From Dechloromonas hortensis (GTDB lineage Bacteria > Pseudomonadota > Gammaproteobacteria > Burkholderiales > Rhodocyclaceae): a DNA stretch of 64,000 nucleotides. The stretch is from positions 1 to 64,000 of the forward strand of contig NZ_SSSQ01000016.1 of assembly GCF_009469765.1 (NCBI RefSeq). Reading direction: 5' to 3'. The notes beneath the pieces were generated by a model. That model saw nothing but the letters and a program-made list of their open reading frames with translations. It was not told where the DNA came from and searched no databases. Each line of letters starts with the position of its first letter. Position 1 is the first letter of the stretch. Both the position numbers and the translations under genes were made by a program. Shown piece by piece: positions 19,053-28,704 of this stretch.

Positions 19053-19943
19053 ATGAGTGGCAGCGTTACAATCCGTCTGGTGGGCGGGCTCGGCAACCAG
19101 ATGTTCCAGTATGCGGCTGCGTTGGGGTTAGCTGAACGGCAGGGCAGGGGGCTGCGTCTGGATTTGTCTGCGTTCAAAGCCTACAAGACGTGGCCCTACC
19201 AACTAGATTGCCTGCGGGTGCCGCAGGATCTGTACACCGGTGTGCCCTTGGCTGGGCCTGTTTCTGCATCGTTTGCGGCACGAGTGATGCGGCGGCTCAA
19301 GGGTGGCTACTCTTTCCGTGGGGGCGTGTATCGGGAGCCCCATTTCCATTTTGACCCGACTTTCTTCAGCCTCGTAGGCGAGGAAATTCTGCTCGACGGA
19401 TATTTCCAGAGTCCGCGCTACTTTGAGGGGGCGGCAGCCTTAGTGTGTGAGCGGTTTCAGCCGAAGGCGCCGCTGACTGAGGCTGCAGCGGGCTGGGCGG
19501 CGAAGATTGCAGCTTCCCCACGCAGCATTTCTTTGCATGTGCGCCGGGGGGATTATTTGCAGGCCGCTGCCTCTGCGGTGCATGTGGCGCTGGATCGAAA
19601 TTACTATGACCGTGCCGTGGCGCTGATGCAGGATTTGGTGGGGCCAGAGGCGGACTTCTTCCTGTTTTCCGATGAGCCGGACTTCGTCGCGGAGGCTTTT
19701 GCTGGGTTGTCGCGCGCGCATGTGGTTCGTTCTGATCCGGCTGTCCCGTGGGAGGATATGTTCCTGATGGCGCGTTGCCACCACAATATCATCGCCAACA
19801 GTTCCTATTCTTGGTGGGGCGCTTGGCTGAACCCTGCGCAGGGCAAGCGGGTCATCGCACCCGCCCGCTGGTTTACCCCCGGCAGATTGGCGGCTTGCAA
19901 TGTGCTCGACCTTTATCCTGATGACTGGATTCTGCTGAAATGA
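19053..19943 (+). CDS. Alpha-1,2-fucosyltransferase family (GT11)
   Basis: A GT11 enzyme using a GDP-L-fucose-type donor. The family signatures are clear: RLVGGLGNQMFQYA at the N-terminus, SLHVRRGDYL (the donor-binding HxRRxDY motif) mid-protein, and NSSYSWWGAWLN near the C-terminus. An ATG at 19035 is also in frame. The ATG at 19053 is preferred because a GGGGAG ribosome site lies just before it. In a locus containing ColD the donor may be GDP-colitose rather than GDP-fucose, since GT11 homologues occur in colitose O-antigen clusters. The stop overlaps the next start. Confidence 0.9.
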   Translation: MSGSVTIRLVGGLGNQMFQYAAALGLAERQGRGLRLDLSAFKAYKTWPYQLDCLRVPQDLYTGVPLAGPVSASFAARVMRRLKGGYSFRGGVYREPHFHFDPTFFSLVGEEILLDGYFQSPRYFEGAAALVCERFQPKAPLTEAAAGWAAKIAASPRSISLHVRRGDYLQAAASAVHVALDRNYYDRAVALMQDLVGPEADFFLFSDEPDFVAEAFAGLSRAHVVRSDPAVPWEDMFLMARCHHNIIANSSYSWWGAWLNPAQGKRVIAPARWFTPGRLAACNVLDLYPDDWILLK

Positions 19944-21007
19944 GTCAGACCCCTGCTGTAAGTGTTGTGCTGCCTGTGTATAACGGTGAGGCCTATCTTC
20001 GGGAGGCCGTGGAAAGCATTCTGGCGCAGACGTTTGGGGATTTTGAGCTGATCGTCATTAACGATGGCTCCAAGGATGGTAGCGGTGAGATCCTGCGCGA
20101 GTTGGCTGCCCGCGATCCGCGCGTTGTGCTGGTGGAACGCCCGAACGCAGGGCTGGTGACGACCCTGAATGAGGGGGTCGCACGCGCGCGTGCTGAGTTC
20201 ATTGCACGCATGGATGCGGATGACGTGGCCAGACCTGAGCGTTTCGGGCTTCAGTATGCACGCTTAGTCGCCGAGCCGCAGCTGGGGGTGTTGGGTAGTT
20301 CCATTCAGATCATAGATAAGGTCGGCGGCTTCATCCGGCAGGGTGACTATCCGGTCACCCCGGCAGAGACCTTGCGTTTTCTAGAGCACGGTTGTCCTGT
20401 CGCGCACCCCGCCGTAATGATGCGACGGGATGCGGTGCTGAAGGCAGGGGGCTACCGAAAGGTTTTCTCCCATTGCGAGGACTATGACCTGTGGCTGCGG
20501 ATCAGCGAGCTGGGTTACTGCATTGCCAATCTGCCGCAGCCTCTACTGAACTACCGTATGCATGGTGCTAATGTGTCAGCGGTCCATCGTGAGGCGCAGG
20601 AACTGGGCAGCATCGTGGCTCGCCTCGCCCATCGGGCACGCAAGGCTGGGCTGCCTGATCCTACATATGGGGTTGAGACGATTCATGCCAGGCTTATTGA
20701 GGCGGTACCTGAATACCTGCGACAAGATGTGGACGCGGCATTTTTCGTACTGCGGCATGCTCATTTGTCGCTTGCGGGAAGAGAAGAGATTATTGCTGCT
20801 TGGAAGCAGTACTTGCAGCTGGGCTCTCTGGCGCAGCGAGAAACTATAATGTGCGACTTTCTCATGCGACTGCTCAATGGCGCAGTGCGTAACCGAGATG
20901 GCAGTCTGGCTATGCGTGCCTTTTCTGAAGCCTTGCGCTTGCATCCGAGGGCATCCTCCGAGCTGTTGTGGCGAAAGTTAAAGGCTGCCGTCAGTGCCCG
21001 GTATTGA
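19940..21007 (+). CDS. Glycosyltransferase family 2
   Basis: A 355-residue GT-A fold glycosyltransferase. VSVVLPVYNGEAYLREA and VINDGSKDGSGEIL form the nucleotide-binding half. FIARMDADDVARPERF carries the DxD metal site near residue 93-95. HCEDYDLWLRISELG is the acceptor-side motif. It resembles the broad group of O-antigen GT2 enzymes adding N-acetylhexosamine or galactose, but the sugar cannot be assigned. It starts within the GT11 stop codon (ATGA). Confidence 0.88.
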   Translation: MSQTPAVSVVLPVYNGEAYLREAVESILAQTFGDFELIVINDGSKDGSGEILRELAARDPRVVLVERPNAGLVTTLNEGVARARAEFIARMDADDVARPERFGLQYARLVAEPQLGVLGSSIQIIDKVGGFIRQGDYPVTPAETLRFLEHGCPVAHPAVMMRRDAVLKAGGYRKVFSHCEDYDLWLRISELGYCIANLPQPLLNYRMHGANVSAVHREAQELGSIVARLAHRARKAGLPDPTYGVETIHARLIEAVPEYLRQDVDAAFFVLRHAHLSLAGREEIIAAWKQYLQLGSLAQRETIMCDFLMRLLNGAVRNRDGSLAMRAFSEALRLHPRASSELLWRKLKAAVSARY

Positions 21008-21055
21008 AATTCGCGCTCTTGGTTCGCTCAAAAATGCTTTCAGGGCAAACTGTAT

Positions 21056-21982
21056 ATGATTTCTGTCGTTATACCGCTATACAATAAGGCTGCACATATT
21101 GCTGATGCAATAAAAAGTGTTTTGGCGCAAAGTGTTGCACCTCAAGAGATTATTGTGGTTGATGATGGTTCAACCGACAATGGTGTGACCATAGTTAGTC
21201 AATTTAATGACGCTGGCGTTCGATTGCTACGTCAGCCTAATTTAGGTGTTAGCGCTGCACGAAACTTGGGGTTACAAGAGGCGACTAGCAGATATGTCGC
21301 ATTTTTGGATGCAGATGATTATTGGCTACCTGATCATTTGAAGACTCTCTATGGTCTGATAGAAAGGTGGCCTCAGGCATCGTTGGTGTCTACTTCGCAT
21401 TACATCAAGCGGGGCGGAAAGCTTTACGCTGCTAAATCCTCGTTACCCGCGGGCTGGGAGGGGGGTATAGAAAATTTCTTTGAAATATATGCTAACGGTC
21501 TTTCCTTGGTGAACTCTTCGACTGCATGCGTTAACCGCCAGAGGTTGATAGACGAGGGGGGGTTCCCCGTGGGGGTGAAACGTGGGGAAGATATTGTTGC
21601 ATGGACTCGTTTGGCTTTAGGCAATGTAGTGGCTCACAAAGCGATTCCGACGTCTGTATATAACCAAGAGGCCGAAAACAGAAGTACCATGTTGCGAGAG
21701 CAAGAGCCTCCCGGTTCGCTCCTCTATTTGGCCAAATTGTTGAGGAGTCATGAGCTGAAAGCTCATGTCGGCAACAGTATAGCGGTGCTGTTTGATCGAA
21801 TTGCACTGGTGACTGCTGCTGGTTTTTACTTGAGTGGTGATGTGGTCGGGGCAAAAAAAATTGCCAAATTGATGCGCGATAGTGGGCGGGTGAAATCCTC
21901 TATTGCGATACGTTTAGTTATATTACTGCCTTTGAGTGTTTTACGCTTGGCTAAGCAGCTTAGGCATAGGCGGGTTACATGA
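21056..21982 (+). CDS. Glycosyltransferase family 2
   Basis: A third GT2 enzyme of 308 residues. It starts MISVVIPLYNKAAHI, with VVDDGSTDNG and FLDADDYWLPDHL as the metal-binding segment. A GEDIVAWTRLAL motif replaces the DLWLR seen in its neighbours. It is preceded by a 48-base gap, the largest inside the glycosyltransferase block. Its coding sequence is more AT-rich than the GT11 and GT2 genes before it, consistent with mosaic assembly. The C-terminus is basic and partly hydrophobic. It overlaps the next gene by four bases. Donor unknown. Confidence 0.86.
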   Translation: MISVVIPLYNKAAHIADAIKSVLAQSVAPQEIIVVDDGSTDNGVTIVSQFNDAGVRLLRQPNLGVSAARNLGLQEATSRYVAFLDADDYWLPDHLKTLYGLIERWPQASLVSTSHYIKRGGKLYAAKSSLPAGWEGGIENFFEIYANGLSLVNSSTACVNRQRLIDEGGFPVGVKRGEDIVAWTRLALGNVVAHKAIPTSVYNQEAENRSTMLREQEPPGSLLYLAKLLRSHELKAHVGNSIAVLFDRIALVTAAGFYLSGDVVGAKKIAKLMRDSGRVKSSIAIRLVILLPLSVLRLAKQLRHRRVT

Positions 21983-23115
21983 ATCGGTCGCGACCTAAGC
22001 TACTTTTTTTTGTGACGGTAGACTGGTTCTTCTGCTCTCATTTCCTAGGGCGTGCAATCGCTGCTCGCGAAGCGGGATATGAGGTGTTGGTCCTTACTGA
22101 CGTTGATCGTCACGGCGACATAGTACGGAATGCTGGATTGCGCTTGTTACCTTTGCCGATTCGTCGTAGCAGCTTGAATCCCTTTGGTGCGCTGCTTGCG
22201 TTGGTGCGCATATTGAGCGTATACCGCAAAGAGCAGCCAGATCTGATTCACCACGTTGCCCTTAAACCTATTCTGCTTGGTGGGCTGGCGGCATGTTTTA
22301 TCGGATGTCATAGGGTCATCAATGCCGTTGTTGGCGGCGGTTATGCATTTACTTCGCAGCACCCTTTTGCGCTCATGCTCCGCCCGTTTCTGAAAGTGGG
22401 TTTAAGGCTACTGCTAAATCCACAAGGTAGCCGCGTCGTTTTTGAGAATAGTGACGATTTATCTAGCTTCGTTGAGGCAGGGTTGGTGCGAAGGAGGGAT
22501 TCATCCCTGATACGCGGTGCCGGGGTGGAACCTGATAGATTTCAGTCAGGTTTTTCGGAAGATAGATTGCCAACTGTCGTACTCGTGGCACGGTTGCTGT
22601 GGGACAAGGGGATCGGTGAATTTGTCGAGGCGGCCCGGGTGTTAGGGTTGCGTGGCGTGAAGGCACGCTTTGTCATTGTTGGCGAGATCGATCCCGATAA
22701 CAGAGCTTGCATCGATTCCGCCACGCTTGAGGCTTGGAAAGCGCAGGGCGTTGTCGAATTGTGGGGATTCCGCAGTGACATACCTCAAGTATTGAGGGAG
22801 GCAACGGTTGCTTGTCTGCCCTCTTATCGGGAAGGCCTGCCAAAGTCGCTGCTAGAGGCCATGGCCGCAGGATTGCCTTGTGTCACAACTGATGTGCCGG
22901 GTTGTCGCGAAGCCGTAAGGGATGGTGAAAATGGCTTGCTCGTACCGGCAAAGAATGTCCCTGCCCTTGCAGATGCACTCGAATGCCTCCTGCGTAATCC
23001 TGAGTTGGCTAGGAAGATGGGGGAGTGTGGTCGAAAGCGTTTGGAGCAGGAATTTTCAGCACAATATGTAAACGAAAGAACACTAGCTTTGTATAAAGAA
23101 ATGCTTATGAAATGA
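21979..23115 (+). CDS. Glycosyltransferase family 4
   Basis: A retaining GT-B glycosyltransferase of 378 residues. The N-terminal half contains FVTVDWFFCSHFLGRA and HHVALKPILLGGLAA. The C-terminal half has the GT4 donor site: VARLLWDKGIGEFVEAA, then PSYREGLPKSLLEAMAAG with the conserved E-x7-E pattern. Genes of this type commonly sit just upstream of a WbpV-like reductase and an initiating sugar transferase. There they add the second residue onto lipid-linked QuiNAc or FucNAc; that role is inferred from context. It overlaps the next start by four bases. Confidence 0.88.
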   Translation: MNRSRPKLLFFVTVDWFFCSHFLGRAIAAREAGYEVLVLTDVDRHGDIVRNAGLRLLPLPIRRSSLNPFGALLALVRILSVYRKEQPDLIHHVALKPILLGGLAACFIGCHRVINAVVGGGYAFTSQHPFALMLRPFLKVGLRLLLNPQGSRVVFENSDDLSSFVEAGLVRRRDSSLIRGAGVEPDRFQSGFSEDRLPTVVLVARLLWDKGIGEFVEAARVLGLRGVKARFVIVGEIDPDNRACIDSATLEAWKAQGVVELWGFRSDIPQVLREATVACLPSYREGLPKSLLEAMAAGLPCVTTDVPGCREAVRDGENGLLVPAKNVPALADALECLLRNPELARKMGECGRKRLEQEFSAQYVNERTLALYKEMLMK

Positions 23116-24071
23116 CGGTATTGGTAACGGGTGCAAATGGATTTGTTGGTTCTGCTCTCTGCGAAAGCTTGTCTAGAGAGGCCGTCTCTGTACGTGGTGT
23201 TGTTAGAACGCTAAAGTCACATCCGAGCTGCATCGAGGACATCGTTATTGCTAGAGTTTCTTCAGGGACCGATTGGACTTTTGCACTGAGAAATGTGCGA
23301 GAGGTGGTGCATCTGGCTGCACGAGCGCATGTGATGAACGATAGGTGCTCAGACCAGTTGGCAGAGTTTCGCAGCATAAACGTCGCGGTAACAGCCAATC
23401 TCGCACGGCAAGCGGCGGCAGCAGGGGTGAGGCGTTTTATCTTTGTCAGCTCTATCAAGGTCAATGGTGAGCTAACGAGGGTTGGGCAGCCTTTCACAGC
23501 TGACGATCTACCGGCTCCGGAAGATCGCTACGGAGTGTCCAAGCATGAGGCTGAGCAGATACTATGGCAGATCGCTTCCGAGACGGGGATGGAGGTAGTG
23601 GTACTTAGGCCACCATTGGTGTACGGCCCTGGGGTCAAAGGCAATTTTCTACGCCTCATGCAGACGATCGATAAGCAACTGCCTTTGCCTTTTGGTGCCA
23701 TTCGGAACCGGCGCAGTTTGATCTATCTGGGCAATTTAGTGGATGTTATTCGTCTGTGTCTTACACACCCCGAGGCGGCCGGGAAGTCGTATTTGGTGAG
23801 CGACGGTGACGATGTGTCTACGCCTGAGCTGATTCGCCGAGTTGCAACCGCTTTGGGATGTCGGCTGTTTCTTGTGCCAGTTCCGGTTTCGTGGATTAGG
23901 TGGGTTGGGGGAATGCTAGCCAAGCAGGCTGTGGTTGATCGTTTGCTTGGTTCTTTGTATGCTGATATCGAACCTCTGAGGGAGGGTTTGGGCTGGAGGC
24001 CACCCTACACGATGCAGGCGGGGCTTGAGGCTACTGCGCACTGGTATCGCAACACCAAGGCAAATACGTGA
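23112..24071 (+). CDS. NAD-dependent epimerase/reductase, WbpV-like
   Basis: An extended short-chain dehydrogenase of 319 residues, with VTGANGFVGSALCE at the N-terminus, FVSSIKVNGE, and catalytic YGVSKHEAE (Tyr and Lys of YxxxK). WbpV-type enzymes reduce UDP-4-keto-6-deoxy-GlcNAc, the WbpM product, to UDP-N-acetylquinovosamine or the fucosamine epimer. The nearby WbpM-like gene makes that role likely. A UDP-hexose 4-epimerase activity cannot be excluded. It is coupled on both sides by four-base overlaps. Confidence 0.82.
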   Translation: MTVLVTGANGFVGSALCESLSREAVSVRGVVRTLKSHPSCIEDIVIARVSSGTDWTFALRNVREVVHLAARAHVMNDRCSDQLAEFRSINVAVTANLARQAAAAGVRRFIFVSSIKVNGELTRVGQPFTADDLPAPEDRYGVSKHEAEQILWQIASETGMEVVVLRPPLVYGPGVKGNFLRLMQTIDKQLPLPFGAIRNRRSLIYLGNLVDVIRLCLTHPEAAGKSYLVSDGDDVSTPELIRRVATALGCRLFLVPVPVSWIRWVGGMLAKQAVVDRLLGSLYADIEPLREGLGWRPPYTMQAGLEATAHWYRNTKANT

Positions 24072-24625
24072 TGCTGCGCTTTCTGGATATTGTGCTTGCT
24101 GGCATTGGGTTGTTGCTCACTCTTCCCGTGATGGCGCTTCTATTCCTGTTAGGCCTGTTTGACACAGGGGCTCCCCTGTTTTGGCAGGTACGCGTGGGGC
24201 GCCACCAAAGACCATTTACTTTGGTGAAATTCCGTACCATGCGACCCGGTACGCAATCGGTCGCGACACACTTGGCCAACCCGGCGGCAGTAACTCCATT
24301 GGGTATCTTTTTGCGGCGTACGAAGTTGGACGAACTGCCGCAGTTGTGGAATGTGTTCAAAGGGGAAATGAGTTTAGTCGGGCCGCGCCCCTGTTTGTTC
24401 AGTCAGCTAGAACTGATTGAAGAGCGCGCCTTGCGGGGGGTTTTTGCTGCGCGCCCTGGTATCACCGGTTTAGCGCAAATCAGTGGAATAGACATGTCGA
24501 CCCCCCGACGGCTTGCCGAGACAGATGCTTGCATGCTGCAGGACTTGGGGGGGCTTAAGTACTTCATATATATTTTCAAGACGGTGATAGGTGCAGGCAG
24601 TGGTGACCGCATACGGCAGGGGTGA
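24068..24625 (+). CDS. Initiating phosphoglycosyltransferase (PglC/WcaJ-type, short form)
   Basis: A monotopic polyprenyl phosphate phosphoglycosyltransferase that moves a sugar-1-phosphate from a UDP-sugar to undecaprenyl phosphate and so starts the repeat unit. The 185-residue protein is the minimal catalytic form. It has a re-entrant hydrophobic helix at about 5-30, the VKFRTMRPG motif, RRTKLDELPQLWNVFKG with the catalytic Asp-Glu pair, LVGPRP and PGITGLAQ. The likely donor is the QuiNAc/FucNAc nucleotide made by its two neighbours. No WecA-type initiator is present in the window. Confidence 0.9.
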   Translation: MMLRFLDIVLAGIGLLLTLPVMALLFLLGLFDTGAPLFWQVRVGRHQRPFTLVKFRTMRPGTQSVATHLANPAAVTPLGIFLRRTKLDELPQLWNVFKGEMSLVGPRPCLFSQLELIEERALRGVFAARPGITGLAQISGIDMSTPRRLAETDACMLQDLGGLKYFIYIFKTVIGAGSGDRIRQG

Positions 24626-24813
24626 CGTGACGATGGCTAGTCGTTTTCGGAGCTGTGGGTCCCACTTGGTGCTCACTTGCTCGGATGTGGATGAGATTCA
24701 AGCGATTCTTCGTTGCGTTTCGCATTGAGGGGCAGGCCGGGGCTCGTTGGCGGGGTAGAATTATAAGTTTGCGTCCCGTAGAGGGCGACTCTATTTTTTC
24801 TGGAAGCCGTTGC

Positions 24814-26628
24814 ATGACCAATCCTCGTACTTTGGCCGCCTTTGTTCACGATCTGGTGGCGGCTGCGCTGGCGTGGATGCTTGCTTTCTGGCTGCGCTTC
24901 AACTTTGACGTGCCAGCTGAGTTCGCGCAGTCTGCTGCTTATTCGCTGCTTTGGGTGCTGCCCCTATTTGGCTCGCTATTTTTTGCTTTCGGTCTGTATC
25001 GTGGATTGTGGCGATTTGCTAGCCTGTCCGATTTGCAGCACATTTTGTCCGCGGTGCTGACCGGGGCGGTTTTGACGATGGTGGCCGTCGTATTTCTTGG
25101 CCTGGGGCCGATCCCTCGTTCGGTGCTGGTCTTGCATCCGCTGCTCCTGGCATTGGTGATGGGCGGGAGTCGCTTTGCCTATCGCAGTTGGAAGGAGCAT
25201 CGCCTTTACGGTCCGGCCAAAATGCGAGGGCAACCGGTGCTTGTTCTTGGCGCTGGGGAGGCTGCCGATTCCTTGTTGCGAGAGCTGAATCGTAGTGGAC
25301 TGTGGTATGCCGTTGCGCTGGTGGATGACAATCCGGCCAAGGTGGGGCGTCGCCTGCGTGGCTTGCCCGTGTTCGGACCTTTGGCCAATGTGCCGGAAGT
25401 GGCCGAGAAATACGGCGTCAAGCATGTCGTCATGGCTTTGCCTGGCGCCAAGTCCGGCGAGCGGCGCCGAGTTGCCGAGTTGGCGGCCGTTGCGGGCTTG
25501 ACCGTGATGACTATGCCTTCCTACGACGATCTGTTGGCCGGGCGTCTGTCTGTTTCGAGCATCCGTCGCGTCGAGTTGGAGGACCTACTTGGGCGTGATG
25601 CTGTTTCGCTGGATGATGCTGGCCTGCATGAGTTGCTGACCGGGCGTGTTGTTTTGGTCAGCGGGGCGGGGGGGTCAATCGGCTCAGAGCTGTGCCGCCA
25701 GATTGCCCGTTTTGAACCGTCACGCCTAGTCTTGTTGGAGGCCTCAGAGTTTGCCTTGTATCGAATCGATGATGAACTGAAACAGTCTTTCCCCAAGCTG
25801 GATTGTGGGTGTTGGGCAGGAGATGTGCGGGACGCTGAGCGGGTAGCTGAGATTCTGGCAGCTGAGCAACCCGCTGTTGTTTTTCATGCGGCCGCCTACA
25901 AGCACGTTCCATTGATGGAGCATGCCAATGCCTGGCAGGCAGTGCGGACGAATGCGCTCGGAACCGTGACGCTGGCACGGGCGGCGCAACAGGCGGGGGT
26001 CGATAAGTTCGTGTTGATTTCTACCGACAAGGCCGTCAATCCAACCAACGTAATGGGGGCCAGCAAGCGTCTGGCCGAGCGTCTTTGTCGGGCGACTCAG
26101 GCTGCTGGCGGGACGCGTTTTATTACGGTGCGTTTCGGCAATGTGCTGGGCAGCAATGGGAGTGTGATTCCCAAGTTTCGTGAGCAGATTTCTCGTGGTG
26201 GGCCGGTTACCGTGACTCACCCGGATATCGTCCGTTATTTCATGACCATACCCGAGGCGGCTCAGTTGGTTTTGCAGGCGGGCTGGATGGGGCAAGGGGG
26301 CGAGATATTTGTCCTAGACATGGGCGAACCGGTAAAGATTGTTGATCTGGCGCGTGACATGATTCGGCTGTCCGGCTTTTCCGAGGACGAAATTCAGCTT
26401 GAGTTCACCGGCCTGCGTCCTGGAGAAAAACTTTACGAAGAGTTGCTGGCGGATGATGAGGCAACCTTGCCGACGCCGCATCCAAAGCTGCGCATAGCCA
26501 AGCTGGCTGACAGTATGAGTGATCTTGAGTTTCAGGAGCTTCTCGGTTGGTTGGCGCCCAGTGTGCGTGAGGCTGCTGCCGTCAAGGTTGGCTTGCAGCG
26601 TTTTGTGCCTGAATACGTGATGAATTGA
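24814..26628 (+). CDS. wbpM: UDP-GlcNAc 4,6-dehydratase, membrane-bound WbpM/CapD family
   Basis: A 604-residue inner-membrane enzyme. Four hydrophobic segments lie in the first 120 residues. They are followed by a CoA-binding-like Rossmann domain ([14 protein letters not shown]) and the catalytic SDR domain ([15 protein letters not shown]). [17 protein letters not shown] shows the Met/Lys catalytic variant of WbpM in place of YxxxK. It makes UDP-4-keto-6-deoxy-GlcNAc for the WbpV-like reductase. The ATG at 24814 starts at the first membrane segment; upstream in-frame codons back to 24655 do not resemble the family. The 188 bases before it contain no other gene. It ends four bases into the upstream end of the aroA reading frame. 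Confidence 0.92.
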   Translation: MTNPRTLAAFVHDLVAAALAWMLAFWLRFNFDVPAEFAQSAAYSLLWVLPLFGSLFFAFGLYRGLWRFASLSDLQHILSAVLTGAVLTMVAVVFLGLGPIPRSVLVLHPLLLALVMGGSRFAYRSWKEHRLYGPAKMRGQPVLVLGAGEAADSLLRELNRSGLWYAVALVDDNPAKVGRRLRGLPVFGPLANVPEVAEKYGVKHVVMALPGAKSGERRRVAELAAVAGLTVMTMPSYDDLLAGRLSVSSIRRVELEDLLGRDAVSLDDAGLHELLTGRVVLVSGAGGSIGSELCRQIARFEPSRLVLLEASEFALYRIDDELKQSFPKLDCGCWAGDVRDAERVAEILAAEQPAVVFHAAAYKHVPLMEHANAWQAVRTNALGTVTLARAAQQAGVDKFVLISTDKAVNPTNVMGASKRLAERLCRATQAAGGTRFITVRFGNVLGSNGSVIPKFREQISRGGPVTVTHPDIVRYFMTIPEAAQLVLQAGWMGQGGEIFVLDMGEPVKIVDLARDMIRLSGFSEDEIQLEFTGLRPGEKLYEELLADDEATLPTPHPKLRIAKLADSMSDLEFQELLGWLAPSVREAAAVKVGLQRFVPEYVMN

Positions 26629-26663
26629 TTCGTTCGGAGGCGTGGGGCCTTCTTTCTCTGCAA

Positions 26664-28613
26664 ATGGAGTCTTCCTTGAGTATCGAATTCCTTGATCTTC
26701 CCCAGTTGATCTCTGCCGGCGGCACGGTTCGCTTGCCTGGCTCAAAAAGCATTTCCAACAGGGTGTTGTTGCTGGCTGCGCTCGCTGATGGTGAAACCGA
26801 AGTTCGCGACTTGCTGGCTTCCGATGATACCGAACGCATGCTTGACGCCCTTGAGGCGCTTGGCGTCGGTGTTGAGGCGCTGGGTGGGGAAGATTGGCGG
26901 ATCAAGGGTTGTGACGGGAAATTTCCGGTCAGGCAGGCTGAGTTGTTTCTCGGCAATGCCGGCACCGCCTTCCGGCCGCTAACGGCGGCGTTGGCGCTGG
27001 CGGGTGGCGACTACATCCTGAAGGGGGTGGCGCGGATGCACGAGCGGCCGATTGGCGATCTGGTCGATGGCCTGCGCCAGTTGGGGGCGGATGTCACTTA
27101 TTTGGCCAACGACGGTTTTCCACCGCTGCACCTTAAGTCTGCAACGATCAGGGCCGGGGGCACGGTTCAGGTGCGTGGCGATGTCTCCAGTCAGTTTCTG
27201 ACCGGCTTGCTGATGGCGCTGCCGCTAACTGGCGAGACTGCTACGGTCGACGTCATTGGGGAGCTGATTTCCAAGCCCTACATTGAAATCACATTGGCCA
27301 TTATGGCGCGCTTTGGTGTGCAGGTGCAGCGCGAGGGTTGGCAGCGTTTCACGGTGCCGGCCGGCAGTCGTTATGTTTCGCCGGGCACGGTTTATGTCGA
27401 GGGCGATGCTTCGTCCGCATCCTATTTTCTCGCGCTGGGCGCCATCGGTGGTGGGCCGGTTCGTGTCGAGGGGGTTGGTCGCGACTCGATTCAGGGCGAC
27501 GTCCGCTTCGCCGAAGCGTTGGCACAAATGGGTGGCGAAATCGAGATGGGGCCAAATTGGATGGCGGCGCGGGCGCCCAAGTCGGGTCTTGCTGCGGTCG
27601 ACTTTGATTGCAATCACATTCCCGACGCTGCGATGACGCTGGCCACGACGGCGTTGTTCGCCAAGGGTACCACCACGCTGCGCAATATTGCTAGCTGGCG
27701 GGTCAAGGAAACCGACCGCATCGCTGCCATGGCGATTGAGTTGCGCAAGTTGGGGGCGGTGGTTGAGGAAGGCGAGGATTTCATCCGTGTTACGCCAGTC
27801 GAACTAAAGCCGGCTGCAATCGATACTTACGACGATCACCGGATGGCGATGTGTTTCTCCTTGGCGGCATTTGGCACCCCATTGCGTATCAATGACCCGA
27901 AGTGTGTGGCCAAGACCTTCCCGGGTTACTTCGAGCGTTTCGCTGGCGTTACTCAAGCTGCGCCGGTGATTGCCATCGATGGCCCTTCGGCCTCCGGCAA
28001 GGGAACGGTGGCGGCACGCGTTGCGGCGGCGCTCGGTTTTGCCTATCTCGATTCCGGTGCCTTGTACCGGTTGACCGCGCTGGCGGCGCAACGGGCGGGA
28101 GTCGATTGGGCTGATGAAGAGCGTGTGGCGGCAATTGCTGCGGCGCTGGATGTTGAGTTCCTTGAGAACGAAATTCGCTTGGGCGGGCAACTGGTCGGCG
28201 ATGCGATCCGCACCGAGGCAATGTCGGCCGGGGCCTCGAAAGTGGCGGCTTTGCCGGCGGTGCGCGAGGCCTTGCTGTTTCGTCAGCGTACCTTCAATAC
28301 CAAACCCGGTTTGGTCGGCGATGGCCGCGACATGGGCTCGGTCATCTTCCCGCATGCCCCGCTCAAGGTCTTCCTGACGGCGAGTGCCGAAGTGCGCGCC
28401 GAGCGCCGTTATAAGCAGTTGATCGAAAAAGGATTATCTGCTAATCTCGCGGACCTTCTGTTAGATCTTCAGCAACGTGACGAGCGCGATTCGCAGCGCA
28501 GCGTTGCTCCGCTCAGGCAGGAGCATGATGCCAAATTGCTCGATACCACCGGGCTCACCATCGAACAGGCGGTGGATCAGGTGCTGGTGTGGAGCAGGGA
28601 AGCGTTGAAGTAA
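26664..28613 (+). CDS. aroA-cmk: Fused EPSP synthase and cytidylate kinase
   Basis: Two enzymes on one chain. Residues 1 to about 430 are 5-enolpyruvylshikimate-3-phosphate synthase, with [27 protein letters not shown] and ETDRIAAMA. Residues from about 435 are cytidylate kinase, starting [17 protein letters not shown] (P-loop) and containing [10 protein letters not shown]. The junction is short and open, with no frameshift. Such fusions are known in Rhodocyclales. The start is uncertain. ATG 26664 is chosen, but a TTG at 26676 with GGAG seven bases upstream gives MSIEFLDLP and is equally good. It marks the return to the conserved core operon after the polysaccharide insertion. Confidence 0.95.
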   Translation: MESSLSIEFLDLPQLISAGGTVRLPGSKSISNRVLLLAALADGETEVRDLLASDDTERMLDALEALGVGVEALGGEDWRIKGCDGKFPVRQAELFLGNAGTAFRPLTAALALAGGDYILKGVARMHERPIGDLVDGLRQLGADVTYLANDGFPPLHLKSATIRAGGTVQVRGDVSSQFLTGLLMALPLTGETATVDVIGELISKPYIEITLAIMARFGVQVQREGWQRFTVPAGSRYVSPGTVYVEGDASSASYFLALGAIGGGPVRVEGVGRDSIQGDVRFAEALAQMGGEIEMGPNWMAARAPKSGLAAVDFDCNHIPDAAMTLATTALFAKGTTTLRNIASWRVKETDRIAAMAIELRKLGAVVEEGEDFIRVTPVELKPAAIDTYDDHRMAMCFSLAAFGTPLRINDPKCVAKTFPGYFERFAGVTQAAPVIAIDGPSASGKGTVAARVAAALGFAYLDSGALYRLTALAAQRAGVDWADEERVAAIAAALDVEFLENEIRLGGQLVGDAIRTEAMSAGASKVAALPAVREALLFRQRTFNTKPGLVGDGRDMGSVIFPHAPLKVFLTASAEVRAERRYKQLIEKGLSANLADLLLDLQQRDERDSQRSVAPLRQEHDAKLLDTTGLTIEQAVDQVLVWSREALK

Positions 28614-28704
28614 GGTGTTGCCGGCTGCAATGGTCGGCAATATGTTTGAAACCTCTAACCCGCTGTGAATTTCACGATTCGCGGCATGAAAGTTCTCTCC
28701 GTCA

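Noticed and set aside
24655-24813. N-terminal extension of the WbpM-like protein
   Set aside because: WbpM proteins begin at the first membrane helix. The upstream 53 codons are basic and not conserved in style, and no ribosome site supports them.
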